From positions 1 to 5,940 of the forward strand of contig CATYWI010000091.1 in the NCBI GenBank assembly GCA_958414155.1: a stretch of DNA of 5,940 nt, given 5' to 3'. Below the pieces are notes generated by a model that had not been told where the DNA came from, searched no databases, and saw only the letters and a program-made list of their open reading frames with translations. The DNA is from an uncultured Anaerotruncus sp. (lineage in GTDB: Bacteria > Bacillota_A > Clostridia > Oscillospirales > CAG-272). Positions 1 through 5,420 of this stretch are shown here, piece by piece; within the stretch, counting starts at the first letter, position 1, and every line of letters starts with the position of its first letter. Made by a program: the position numbers and the translations under genes.

Positions 1-495
1 TCCCAGCGATGGTTCGTCCATCATGATGAGCCGCGGGCGGCTCATCAGCGCACGTCCCACAGCAAGCATCTGCTGCTCGCCGCCGGAAAGTGTTCCCGCA
101 AGCTGCCAGCTACGCTCGCCGAGCCGCGGGAACAGCGAATACACGTACTCGATGTCGTCCGCAAGGCTGTCGCGGCGCAGGTATGCCCCGATGCGCAGGT
201 TTTCAAGCACGGTGAGGTTAGGAAAAACGCGGCGTCCCTCCGGTACGAGCGTGACGCCCTTGGCGACTATCCTGTCCGGTGTCAGCCCGGTGAGCTCGTC
301 GCCGCAGAATTTTATACTGCCGGACTTGGGACGCACTATGCCCGACACCGCGCGGAGAATGGTCGATTTTCCCGCGCCGTTGGCGCCGATGAGGGTCACT
401 ATCTTTCCCTCCTCAACGTCAAGGGAAATACCGCCCACCGCGCCGATGCCGCCGAAGTTTACCACGAGGTCGCGTATTTCAAGTATGTTACTCAT
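1..495 (-). CDS. livF: Branched-chain amino acid ABC transporter ATPase LivF (partial, C-terminus beyond left edge)
   Basis: This is one of the two cytoplasmic ATPases that power a HAAT-family (LIV-type) amino acid importer. The frame is open from ATG at 495 to the window edge, giving 165 residues; the family is usually about 235, so roughly 70 C-terminal residues, including the H-loop, are missing. Visible motifs are Walker A GANGAGKS at residues 37-44, the LivF-type 'VPEGRR' at 84-89 (Glu where other ABC proteins have the Q-loop Gln), the ABC signature LSGGEQQ at 136-142, and Walker B ending in MMDEPSLG at 158-165. The start overlaps the livG stop by 8 bases (ATGAGTAA), and AGGGGTGG lies 6 bases upstream inside livG, so coupled translation is likely. 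The VPEGRR and LSGGEQQ motifs separate it from LivG. The substrate cannot be read from this subunit. Confidence 0.95.
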   Translation of the reverse strand, partial: MSNILEIRDLVVNFGGIGAVGGISLDVEEGKIVTLIGANGAGKSTILRAVSGIVRPKSGSIKFCGDELTGLTPDRIVAKGVTLVPEGRRVFPNLTVLENLRIGAYLRRDSLADDIEYVYSLFPRLGERSWQLAGTLSGGEQQMLAVGRALMSRPRLIMMDEPSLG

Positions 496-1327
496 CGTCT
501 GCCACCCCTAAGTACGCGTCGATGACGCGCTGATTCGCCTGCACCTCGGCAGGCGTGCCCTCGGCTATCTTTTTGCCGAAATCTATTACGTATATGCGGT
601 CGGATATGCCCATTACAAGGTTCATGTGGTGCTCGATCAGGAAGATCGTAAGCCCCAGCTCATCGTGTATCTGCTTGATGAACGCAGTCAGCTCGTCGGT
701 CTCCTGTGGGTTCATGCCTGCCGCAGGCTCGTCAAGCAGAAGCAGCGTGGGCTGCGTTGCCAGTGCGCGCGCTATCTCAAGCTTGCGCTGCTTGCCGTAA
801 GGAAGCGCCGTTGCAATCTCGTCGCGCTCGTCGTAAAGATTCACAAGCGTCAGAAGCTCGTCAACGCGCTCGCGCATCGCGCGCTCCTCGCGGCGGTTCA
901 GCATGAACGTCGCTGTGAATATGTTGGACGTGCGGCGCAGATGCATCGCAACGAGCACATTCTCAAACACGGTCATGGTCCTGAAAAGGCGGATGTTCTG
1001 GAAGGTACGCGCCATGCCGAGCGCAGTTATCTGGTCCGGCGTTTTGGTTATGGTGCGGCGATACATATCCGCGTTTTCTCCCGCGTAGAGCTTTTTCATC
1101 TTGCCCGTCGGGTGATTTTCAAGAATGAGCTTGTCGTTGAAGTATATCGCGCCGTTAGTCGGCTGGTACACGCCGGTGACGGCGTTGAACGCGGTCGTCT
1201 TGCCCGCTCCGTTGGGACCGATGAGGGAGACTATCTCGCCCTCGTCCACACGCATGGAAAAGTTGTTTACCGCGATCACGCCGCCAAACTGCATGGTGAC
1301 GTTTTCAAGCCGAAGTATGTTTTTCAT
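488..1327 (-). CDS. livG: Branched-chain amino acid ABC transporter ATPase LivG
   Basis: This is the second ATPase of the importer, 279 residues, and would pair with LivF beneath the LivH/LivM permeases. It shows Walker A GPNGAGKT (37-44), Q-loop ARTFQNIRLF with Gln110, the LivG-type signature LPYGKQRKLEIARAL (175-189) instead of LSGGQ, Walker B LLLLDEPAAGMNP (194-206, catalytic Glu200), and an H-loop at IEHHMNLVMGISDRIY (231-246, His233). The C-terminal extension ending in IDAYLG is the usual LivG tail. It is longer than the roughly 255-residue Escherichia coli protein; most of the excess is a charged insertion at about residues 70-97, between the N-terminal beta region and the Q-loop. Its ATG overlaps the livM stop (ATGA, 4 bases) and has only a weak Shine-Dalgarno, so translation probably depends on coupling to livM. 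Confidence 0.96.
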   Translation of the reverse strand: MKNILRLENVTMQFGGVIAVNNFSMRVDEGEIVSLIGPNGAGKTTAFNAVTGVYQPTNGAIYFNDKLILENHPTGKMKKLYAGENADMYRRTITKTPDQITALGMARTFQNIRLFRTMTVFENVLVAMHLRRTSNIFTATFMLNRREERAMRERVDELLTLVNLYDERDEIATALPYGKQRKLEIARALATQPTLLLLDEPAAGMNPQETDELTAFIKQIHDELGLTIFLIEHHMNLVMGISDRIYVIDFGKKIAEGTPAEVQANQRVIDAYLGVADDE

Positions 1328-2469
1328 TCCGCATCACCGGCTTTCTCTTCTTTTTTGCGCTTCCCCTTGCCGCGGAAAAGTCCCTTCACCGCGCGGACTA
1401 TGCGCAGCGAGCTGAACTCGTGGTCTCCCATAATGCCGCGGCGGAAGAAAAGCACGAATATCATGATTATCACCGAAAAGACCACAAGGCGGAAACCGTT
1501 GCGGAACACCGGCGAGGATATGCCGAGGAATTTGCCGCTGTCAAGTCCGCGCAGCCACCATTCCTGCGACGCGATGTAAAGGAAGCTGGCAAGCACCGAG
1601 CCGGTGATGGAGCCGATGCCCCCGATTACAACGATGAGAAGTATCTCGTAAGTCAGCGCCGAGGTGAAGGGCGCGGCGTTGGTGGATCCGATGTACACTG
1701 CGTAAAGTGCTCCGCCGATGCCGGCAAAGAAGGAGCTGACAACAAAGCTGAGCATTTTATGGTGCGCAAGGTTGATGCCCATTGCCTCTGCGGCTATCTC
1801 GTCGTCGCGTATCGCCTTGAAAGCTCTGCCGTAGGTCGAACGGATGAGCAGGGCTATCACGCCTATGCAGACAAACGCTATGATGAAAAACGGGATGACA
1901 AAGGACGCCTTTTTGAAGGGCGTATCGCTGAGAGCATCCTTGAAGGTGCCGAGGTTGCTTATCGGGAAGGAGCCGTTGGTGAGTCTGCCCAGCTTATCCC
2001 ACTGTATGATCGTGCGGAGTATCTCGGCAAATCCGAGCGTTGCAATGGCAAGATAGTCGCTTTTGAGTTTGAGCACGGGAAGTCCGATAAGGAACGCGAA
2101 CACCGATGCGCAAACGCCCGCAAGCAATATGGCAACTATTATGGGCAGCCTGAAGTTTACAAGAGGCTCGCCCGAAAAGCCGTACACCATGGCACGGCTG
2201 GCATCGTCAATGGAAAATATAGAATAAACGTATGCGCCGATAAGCATAAATCCCGCCTGACCGAGCGAAAACAGCCCGGTGAAGCCGTTAAGAAGGTTCA
2301 TCGACACAACAACGACTGCGTAAACGCACCCCTTTTCGAGCACCTTTACTATCATGTCGTAGGACTTTGAGGTGCCGTCGATCACAAAAAGCACTGCAAC
2401 AAGAAGGCAGAACAAAATTATGTTGCCTATCGCGTTGCGCTTTCTATCTGCCGCATTAAGCGTTTTCAT
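1324..2469 (-). CDS. livM: Branched-chain amino acid ABC transporter permease LivM
   Basis: This is an inner-membrane permease subunit, 381 residues, with about eight to ten hydrophobic segments (for example 14-31, 48-62, 108-130, 189-209, 238-257, 273-300 and 325-343). The family motif NLLNGFTGLFSLGQAGFMLIGAY (58-80) is near the start. The EAA-type cytoplasmic loop that docks the ATPase is at about 209-233 (STYGRAFKAIRDDEIAAEAMGIN), and the GGIGSITGSVLA motif is at 283-294. LivM is the larger of the two LIV permeases, which fits its size relative to LivH. The C-terminus is a highly charged Lys/Glu tail (about 367-381) likely to lie in the cytoplasm. It starts 10 bases after the livH stop with a clear GAGGTG ribosome binding site, and its stop overlaps the livG start. 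Confidence 0.95.
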   Translation of the reverse strand: MKTLNAADRKRNAIGNIILFCLLVAVLFVIDGTSKSYDMIVKVLEKGCVYAVVVVSMNLLNGFTGLFSLGQAGFMLIGAYVYSIFSIDDASRAMVYGFSGEPLVNFRLPIIVAILLAGVCASVFAFLIGLPVLKLKSDYLAIATLGFAEILRTIIQWDKLGRLTNGSFPISNLGTFKDALSDTPFKKASFVIPFFIIAFVCIGVIALLIRSTYGRAFKAIRDDEIAAEAMGINLAHHKMLSFVVSSFFAGIGGALYAVYIGSTNAAPFTSALTYEILLIVVIGGIGSITGSVLASFLYIASQEWWLRGLDSGKFLGISSPVFRNGFRLVVFSVIIMIFVLFFRRGIMGDHEFSSLRIVRAVKGLFRGKGKRKKEEKAGDAE

Positions 2470-2473
2470 GATA

Positions 2474-2479
2474 CACCTC
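2474..2479 (-). promoter_or_regulatory. Ribosome binding site of livM
   Basis: GAGGTG on the minus strand lies directly after the livH stop codon and 4 bases before the livM ATG. It fixes the livM start at 2469 and fills almost all of the 10-base livH-livM gap. Confidence 0.75.
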
Positions 2480-3358
2480 TCAGACCTTTTCGGTCGTCTT
2501 CTCGCCGAAAAGTCCGGTGGGCTTTACGCAGAGAATGACGATAAGCAGGGCAAACGTAAATGCATCGGAGAAGGTGGACATGCTCACGCCCGCTATCTTT
2601 ACCGAGCGGATGAGGTTCTCGCATATTCCGATGATAAACGCGCCGATAACAGCGCCGGGAATGGAGCCGATTCCGCCGAACACGGCGGCAACAAAGGATT
2701 TGAGTCCCGGCATTGAACCCGATGTCGGTATTACCGACGGGTAGTTGGTAAAATAAAGCACCGATCCGACCGCAGCCAGCAGCGAGCCGATTATGAACGT
2801 CGCGCTGATAACACGGTTGATCTTTATGCCCATGAGCTGCGCCGTTTCAAAATCCTTGGACACGGCGCGCATGGCGATCCCTATCTTTGTGAAGCGGATG
2901 AGCAGAACAAGCGCGGCGACGAGAACTATCGTCAGCACCGGCGTTATGAGAGTAACGCGCTTTGTGGTGGCACCGAACACCGTTACCATGTCGGAAAGCC
3001 ACGGCATCGCAGGGTAGGTCTTGGCAAGACCGCCGGTGACGTAGAGCGCCACGTTCTGAAGCATATACGACACGCCGATGGCGGATATCATGACCGACAT
3101 ACGGGGCGCCGAACGAAGCGGCTTGTACGCCGCGCGCTCAACGGCAAAGCCGAGGAGCATTGTCATTACAAGTACAAACGGTATCGCCGCGGCAAGCGGC
3201 ATCCAGGTGACCGCGTAGACCATCATAAGTCCCGCGACCATGAATATATCGCCGTGCGCAAAGTTTATCAGGCGCAGAATGCCGTAGACCATGGTGTAGC
3301 CTATCGCTATCAGCGCGTACTGCCCGCCGATGGATATTCCGGCTAAAATGTAATCCAT
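2480..3358 (-). CDS. livH: Branched-chain amino acid ABC transporter permease LivH
   Basis: This is the smaller membrane permease of the importer, 292 residues, matching the usual LivH size. It has about eight hydrophobic segments (roughly 4-25, 56-73, 88-108, 137-156, 182-203, 222-247 and 264-279, plus a weaker one near 38-50). Diagnostic motifs are YGILRLINFAHGDIFM (25-40), the EAA-type loop at 156-181 (FTKIGIAMRAVSKDFETAQLMGIKIN) that contacts the ATPase, and GGIGSIPGAVIGA (228-240). The start at 3358 is supported by GAGGAA 5 bases upstream. The preceding 137 bases to livK are non-coding and contain hairpins; the following gene livM starts 10 bases after the stop. The paired presence of LivM argues for a LIV-type system, although urea and amide importers use the same folds. 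Confidence 0.96.
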   Translation of the reverse strand: MDYILAGISIGGQYALIAIGYTMVYGILRLINFAHGDIFMVAGLMMVYAVTWMPLAAAIPFVLVMTMLLGFAVERAAYKPLRSAPRMSVMISAIGVSYMLQNVALYVTGGLAKTYPAMPWLSDMVTVFGATTKRVTLITPVLTIVLVAALVLLIRFTKIGIAMRAVSKDFETAQLMGIKINRVISATFIIGSLLAAVGSVLYFTNYPSVIPTSGSMPGLKSFVAAVFGGIGSIPGAVIGAFIIGICENLIRSVKIAGVSMSTFSDAFTFALLIVILCVKPTGLFGEKTTEKV

Positions 3359-3363
3359 ATAAA

Positions 3364-3369
3364 TTCCTC
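3364..3369 (-). promoter_or_regulatory. Ribosome binding site of livH
   Basis: GAGGAA on the minus strand, 5 bases before the livH ATG, gives livH its own translation start, independent of livK. Confidence 0.75.
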
Positions 3370-3387
3370 TTATCTTCTGCTTATATT

Positions 3388-3404
3388 CTGCGCTTTGTGC
3401 GCAG
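3388..3404 (-). other. Perfect hairpin in the livK-livH gap
   Basis: On the minus strand CTGCGC-ACAAA-GCGCAG forms a perfect 6-bp stem with a 5-base loop, 18 bases upstream of the livH Shine-Dalgarno. No T-run follows, so it is not a classical terminator. It could protect or set a cleavage end on the processed mRNA; that role is inference. Confidence 0.55.
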
Positions 3405-3435
3405 GGTGAAGTTAATTAGAGCATCAAACGCCATT

Positions 3436-3491
3436 CGGGCCGGGGCGCATTTACGCGCCACAGCCCCAAAGAACGGCATCGATATGGCCCG
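3436..3491 (-). other. Nested G+C-rich inverted repeats after livK (processing/attenuation structure)
   Basis: Just after the livK stop, CGGGCC at 3436-3441 can pair with GGCCCG at 3486-3491. Inside it either GGCGC/GCGCC (3444-3448 with 3455-3459, 6-base loop) or GGGGC/GCCCC (3442-3446 with 3463-3467) can form, so the inner stems are mutually exclusive. There is no T-run on the minus strand. A stable stem between binding-protein and permease genes is a known way to keep the upstream message abundant while reducing downstream expression; I infer that here. Confidence 0.5.
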
Positions 3492-3496
3492 GACGA

Positions 3497-4660
3497 TCAG
3501 ACGCCCTGCTCCTTAACAAAGACCCACGCGCCGGTTGTGGTATCGGCGGCCTTTATGTAGGCGACTTTGCGGTCGGCGTCTCCGTTTACCGAGTCGAATT
3601 TGATGTCGCCGGTAACGCCCTTGTATTCAACGCCCCAAAGCGCTTCCATGATCTTGGCAGGATCGGTGGACTTCGCAGCCTTTGCAGCCTCAAGCGCCAC
3701 AAAGTACGAGTCATATCCCATGGCGGAAACAGCAGAAACTATGTCGTTGCCGCCGTTGTTGGTAAGGTTGGTCTTGTCGGCGTTCAGCCACTTCTTGAAG
3801 CCCTCGTCGAATTCCTTGTTGCCGCCCTCCTGATAGAAGGTGGTGATGTTGATGGTAACATCCTTGCCCTTGGCTGTCTCAAGAATAACGTTGCTGTCCC
3901 ATGTGTCGCCGGCGTAAAGCGGAATGCCGACCTTCTGGGAAGCGGCAGCCTCAACGATGAGCTGTGCGTAGGAGAGCGAGGTGGGAGCAAATATTACTTC
4001 CGCGCCGCCGTTTTTGGCATTAGTTATATAGGACGTGAAGTCCGCCTGGTTGGACGGGAAGTTGTCGGATATGACCTTTCCGCCGAGAGCCTCAAACGCT
4101 GTCTTGAAGCTGCTGGAAAGTCCGAGGTCGTAGGCGTTGCCAAGCTCGGCAAGCGTGTAGGCGGTCCTGATGCCCTGATCCCATGCGTACTTTGCAAGCA
4201 CCGATCCCTGGAACGGATCGAGGAAGCAGATGCGGAAATAGTGCTTGTTGCCCTCGGTGACCTGCGTGTTGGTGCAGGTGATGCCGATGGCGGGAATGCC
4301 CGCTTCCTTGAATACGGGGGATGCCGCAATCGAAACGGACGAGCCGTAAGAACCGACAACTACCGAAACGCCCTTGTTTACAAGCTCGGACGCCGCAGTG
4401 ACAGCCTTGTCGTCGGCGGACTGGTTGTCAACTTCAACAAGCTCAACTTTGTATGTAACACCGTCGATATCAACAGTGGGGCATACGCTGTTGGCGTATT
4501 TTATACCGAGAGACTCCTGTTTGCCGCCCGCGCCGTTCGGTCCGGACGCCGGCTCAAACACGCCGATCTTAAGTACCTTTTCATCGCTCTTGTCGCCGCA
4601 GGCAACAAAGCACACCGATACCATTATCAGTGCAAGTACCAATGCAAGAAATTTTTTCAT
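3497..4660 (-). CDS. livK: Branched-chain amino acid ABC transporter substrate-binding lipoprotein (LivK/LivJ-like)
   Basis: This is the extracellular, membrane-anchored amino acid receptor of the importer. I place the start at 4660, not at the longer in-frame ATG 25 codons upstream, because GGAGGAA sits 6 bases before it and translation then begins with a lipoprotein signal peptide: MKK, a hydrophobic stretch 4-20, and lipobox FVAC with the acylated Cys at 21. The mature part (to 387) is a periplasmic-binding-protein type I fold of the Peripla_BP_6 kind: KIGVFEPASGPNGAGGKQ at 31-48, the ligand-cleft region VVGSYGSSVSIAASPVFKEAGIPAI at 101-125, FRICFLDPFQG at 142-152, and MGYDSYFVALEAAKAA at 314-329. 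It is the first gene of the operon, under the promoter at 4753-4781. Leucine, isoleucine or valine is the default ligand, but aromatic amino acids or amides cannot be excluded. Confidence 0.94.
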   Translation of the reverse strand: MKKFLALVLALIMVSVCFVACGDKSDEKVLKIGVFEPASGPNGAGGKQESLGIKYANSVCPTVDIDGVTYKVELVEVDNQSADDKAVTAASELVNKGVSVVVGSYGSSVSIAASPVFKEAGIPAIGITCTNTQVTEGNKHYFRICFLDPFQGSVLAKYAWDQGIRTAYTLAELGNAYDLGLSSSFKTAFEALGGKVISDNFPSNQADFTSYITNAKNGGAEVIFAPTSLSYAQLIVEAAASQKVGIPLYAGDTWDSNVILETAKGKDVTINITTFYQEGGNKEFDEGFKKWLNADKTNLTNNGGNDIVSAVSAMGYDSYFVALEAAKAAKSTDPAKIMEALWGVEYKGVTGDIKFDSVNGDADRKVAYIKAADTTTGAWVFVKEQGV

Positions 4661-4666
4661 TTTTCG

Positions 4667-4673
4667 TTCCTCC
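4667..4673 (-). promoter_or_regulatory. Ribosome binding site deciding the livK start
   Basis: GGAGGAA on the minus strand, 6 bases before ATG at 4660. The upstream in-frame ATG at 4735 has no comparable site and would bury the signal peptide behind 25 residues, so this element settles the start. Confidence 0.85.
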
Positions 4674-4716
4674 GAAAGAAATATAAGCATAAAACGCACG
4701 CAAATCGCCGAAATAT

Positions 4717-4738
4717 GCAACTTGTGACGTCGCAACTT
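4717..4738 (-). repeat. Direct repeat AAGTTGC in the livK leader
   Basis: AAGTTGC occurs twice on the minus strand (4732-4738 and 4717-4723), 15 bases apart, around a GACGTC palindrome (4726-4731). It lies just downstream of the predicted transcription start. Position and symmetry suit a regulator site or leader element, but I recognise no known operator. Confidence 0.35.
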
Positions 4739-4752
4739 TCATATTTTTCATG

Positions 4753-4781
4753 ATTATACCCTCTTTTTGCCGTCTTGTCAA
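4753..4781 (-). promoter_or_regulatory. Sigma-70 (SigA) promoter of the liv operon
   Basis: On the minus strand a perfect -35 TTGACA (4776-4781) and a perfect -10 TATAAT (4753-4758) are separated by exactly 17 bases. The expected start is near 4746, giving a leader of about 86 bases before livK. The DNA upstream of the -35 (to about 4832) is A/T-rich and might help RNA polymerase binding. Such a consensus promoter suggests high basal expression unless repressed. Confidence 0.92.
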
Positions 4782-4832
4782 CAGTAAAATGAATAAAAAA
4801 GACCGAAATTGAGCATTTTCAGCCATTTATAC

Positions 4833-4856
4833 AAAAAAAACACCGCAACGCGGCGC
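4833..4856 (-). terminator. Intrinsic terminator upstream of the liv promoter
   Basis: On the minus strand GCGCCGC-GTT-GCGGTG is followed directly by eight T. Six pairs (one G-T wobble) close a 3-base loop. It ends minus-strand transcription about 50 bases before the liv -35 box, so it insulates the liv operon from whatever is transcribed to its right. Confidence 0.75.
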
Positions 4857-4894
4857 TACATGAGTAAAAAAGTCAAGAGAGGATATGAGTGATC

Positions 4895-4953
4895 TATCGC
4901 TTGCGCGATATGATATATTCCGCTTTGCGGAATATGGTATCCGCTTCGCGGAT
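4895..4953. repeat. Array of three short palindromes with a shared core
   Basis: Three near-adjacent perfect hairpins read on the plus strand as TATCGC-TTGC-GCGATA (4895-4910), ATATTCCGC-TTT-GCGGAATAT (4915-4935) and ATCCGC-TTC-GCGGAT (4939-4953), separated by 4 and 3 bases (TGAT, GGT). All share a CGC/GCG loop-closing core, and on the minus strand the loops become GCAA, AAA and GAA. Such arrays of small intergenic palindromes (REP-like or MITE-like) are typical of dispersed repeats; I cannot verify other genome copies from this window. Confidence 0.65.
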
Positions 4954-5060
4954 GTGAGGAAGATTTCCCCTCCTCATACGACGCGCTACGGTTTTAGAAA
5001 TGCTTGCGTTAAAACACGAAGCGGCTTAACTCGGCAGAGGGCCCAAACTTTAAAATCTGC

Positions 5061-5066
5061 ATTATA
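5061..5066 (-). promoter_or_regulatory. Possible -10 element inside the palindrome-rich segment
   Basis: A perfect TATAAT occurs on the minus strand, preceded by AAAG. No acceptable -35 hexamer lies 16-18 bases upstream, and no TG extended -10 is present. If active, it would give an RNA of about 220 bases ending at the 4833-4856 terminator and containing the palindrome array. Confidence 0.22.
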
Positions 5067-5103
5067 CTTTATTCCCTGCCTACGGATAGAGGAGGACTTT
5101 TTT

Positions 5104-5125
5104 AGATTTCGCGATAGCGAAATCT
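5104..5125. repeat. Isolated 9-bp perfect hairpin
   Basis: AGATTTCGC-GATA-GCGAAATCT is a perfect inverted repeat with a 4-base loop. Its CGC/GCG closing core is like that of the array at 4895-4953, so it may be a further member of the same repeat family. On the minus strand it is followed by six T after one A, giving it some terminator character, but a strong terminator already lies just upstream at 5146-5178. Confidence 0.6.
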
Positions 5126-5145
5126 TCATTATTCTTCATGAAAAT

Positions 5146-5178
5146 AAAAAAAACAGAGATCAGATATAAACCTGCTCT
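5146..5178 (-). terminator. Intrinsic terminator of the candidate non-coding RNA
   Basis: On the minus strand AGAGCAG pairs with CTG-AT-CTCT (a 2-base bulge) around an 8-base loop, and after one G an eight-T run follows, then A and four more T. The stem is modest but the T-run is long. No coding region precedes it within about 440 bases, so it should end a non-coding transcript coming from the right. Confidence 0.62.
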
Positions 5179-5214
5179 CATTTTATGGGTACGTTACTTC
5201 ATTTTCTGAAGAAA

Positions 5215-5318
5215 CTTAAGACGTGAAATATGATATAAACCGGTACTTACCTCGCCGACAAGTTCCCCCATGTTCAGATGTAACTAAAGACGTGTAGTAG
5301 ATAAAACTCTGTACTAAC
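5215..5318 (-). repeat. Two imperfect direct repeats of about 35 bases within the candidate RNA
   Basis: Segments 5215-5250 and 5284-5318 share the plus-strand ends CTTAAGACGTG / CTAAAGACGTG and GTACTTAC / GTACTAAC, with a GATATAAAC / GATAAAAC core, at a spacing of about 69 bases. The similarity suggests duplicated structural units in the RNA, or the remains of a duplication. Confidence 0.5.
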
Positions 5319-5372
5319 TTCACGGTCGGGGTATGAAGATATGAGTCTGCCAAAACGCCACCCGAGTATAAA

Positions 5373-5420
5373 GAAAACCCCGCCGAGCCGTGTAACCGCC
5401 GGTTGGAAACCCTGCCGAGC
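5373..5420 (-). repeat. Short direct repeat, 14 of 16 identical
   Basis: GAAAACCCCGCCGAGC (5373-5388) and GGAAACCCTGCCGAGC (5405-5420) on the plus strand repeat with a 32-base period. Both lie in the core of the multibranch element of the candidate RNA, so they could compete for the same pairing partners. Confidence 0.5.

Larger units (their letters stand above)
4857..5145. other. Palindrome-rich non-coding segment between two terminators
   Basis: No protein gene is supported here. The 289 bases hold at least six inverted repeats: three compact ones at 4895-4953, TGAGGA/TCCTCA (4955-4960 with 4971-4976), GTTTTA/TAAAAC (4991-4996 with 5010-5015), GCAGA/TCTGC (5034-5038 with 5056-5060), and a 9-bp stem at 5104-5125. 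It lies between minus-strand terminators at 5146-5178 and 4833-4856. It may be a short non-coding transcript, a decayed mobile repeat, or both; the sequence alone does not decide. Confidence 0.5.

Noticed and set aside
626..1579. Long plus-strand open frames opposite livG and livM (for example 626-1579 and 1420-2370)
   Set aside because: Antisense shadows of well-supported transporter genes, caused by G+C-rich codon usage; no domain or ribosome binding site.
4661..4735. Longer livK form starting at 4735
   Set aside because: It adds 25 residues before a textbook lipoprotein signal peptide and lacks a ribosome binding site, whereas 4660 has GGAGGAA at ideal spacing.
4581..4742. Possible upstream frame MKVATSQVAYFG overlapping the livK start
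   Set aside because: It would begin only a few bases from the predicted transcription start without a ribosome binding site, and its frame runs out of phase into livK.
4991..5030. GTTTTA...TTAAAAC hairpin resembling a CRISPR repeat/tracrRNA duplex
   Set aside because: Single occurrence, no spacer-repeat array and no cas gene in the window; fits the surrounding string of small palindromes.
4885..5169. Plus-strand open frame of 94 codons beginning MSDLSLARYDIFRFAEYG
   Set aside because: Its first third is the translation of the palindrome array and its end runs into the terminator stem. The composition is not protein-like and it lies opposite the transcription of all neighbours, although a GAGAGG stands close upstream of its ATG.
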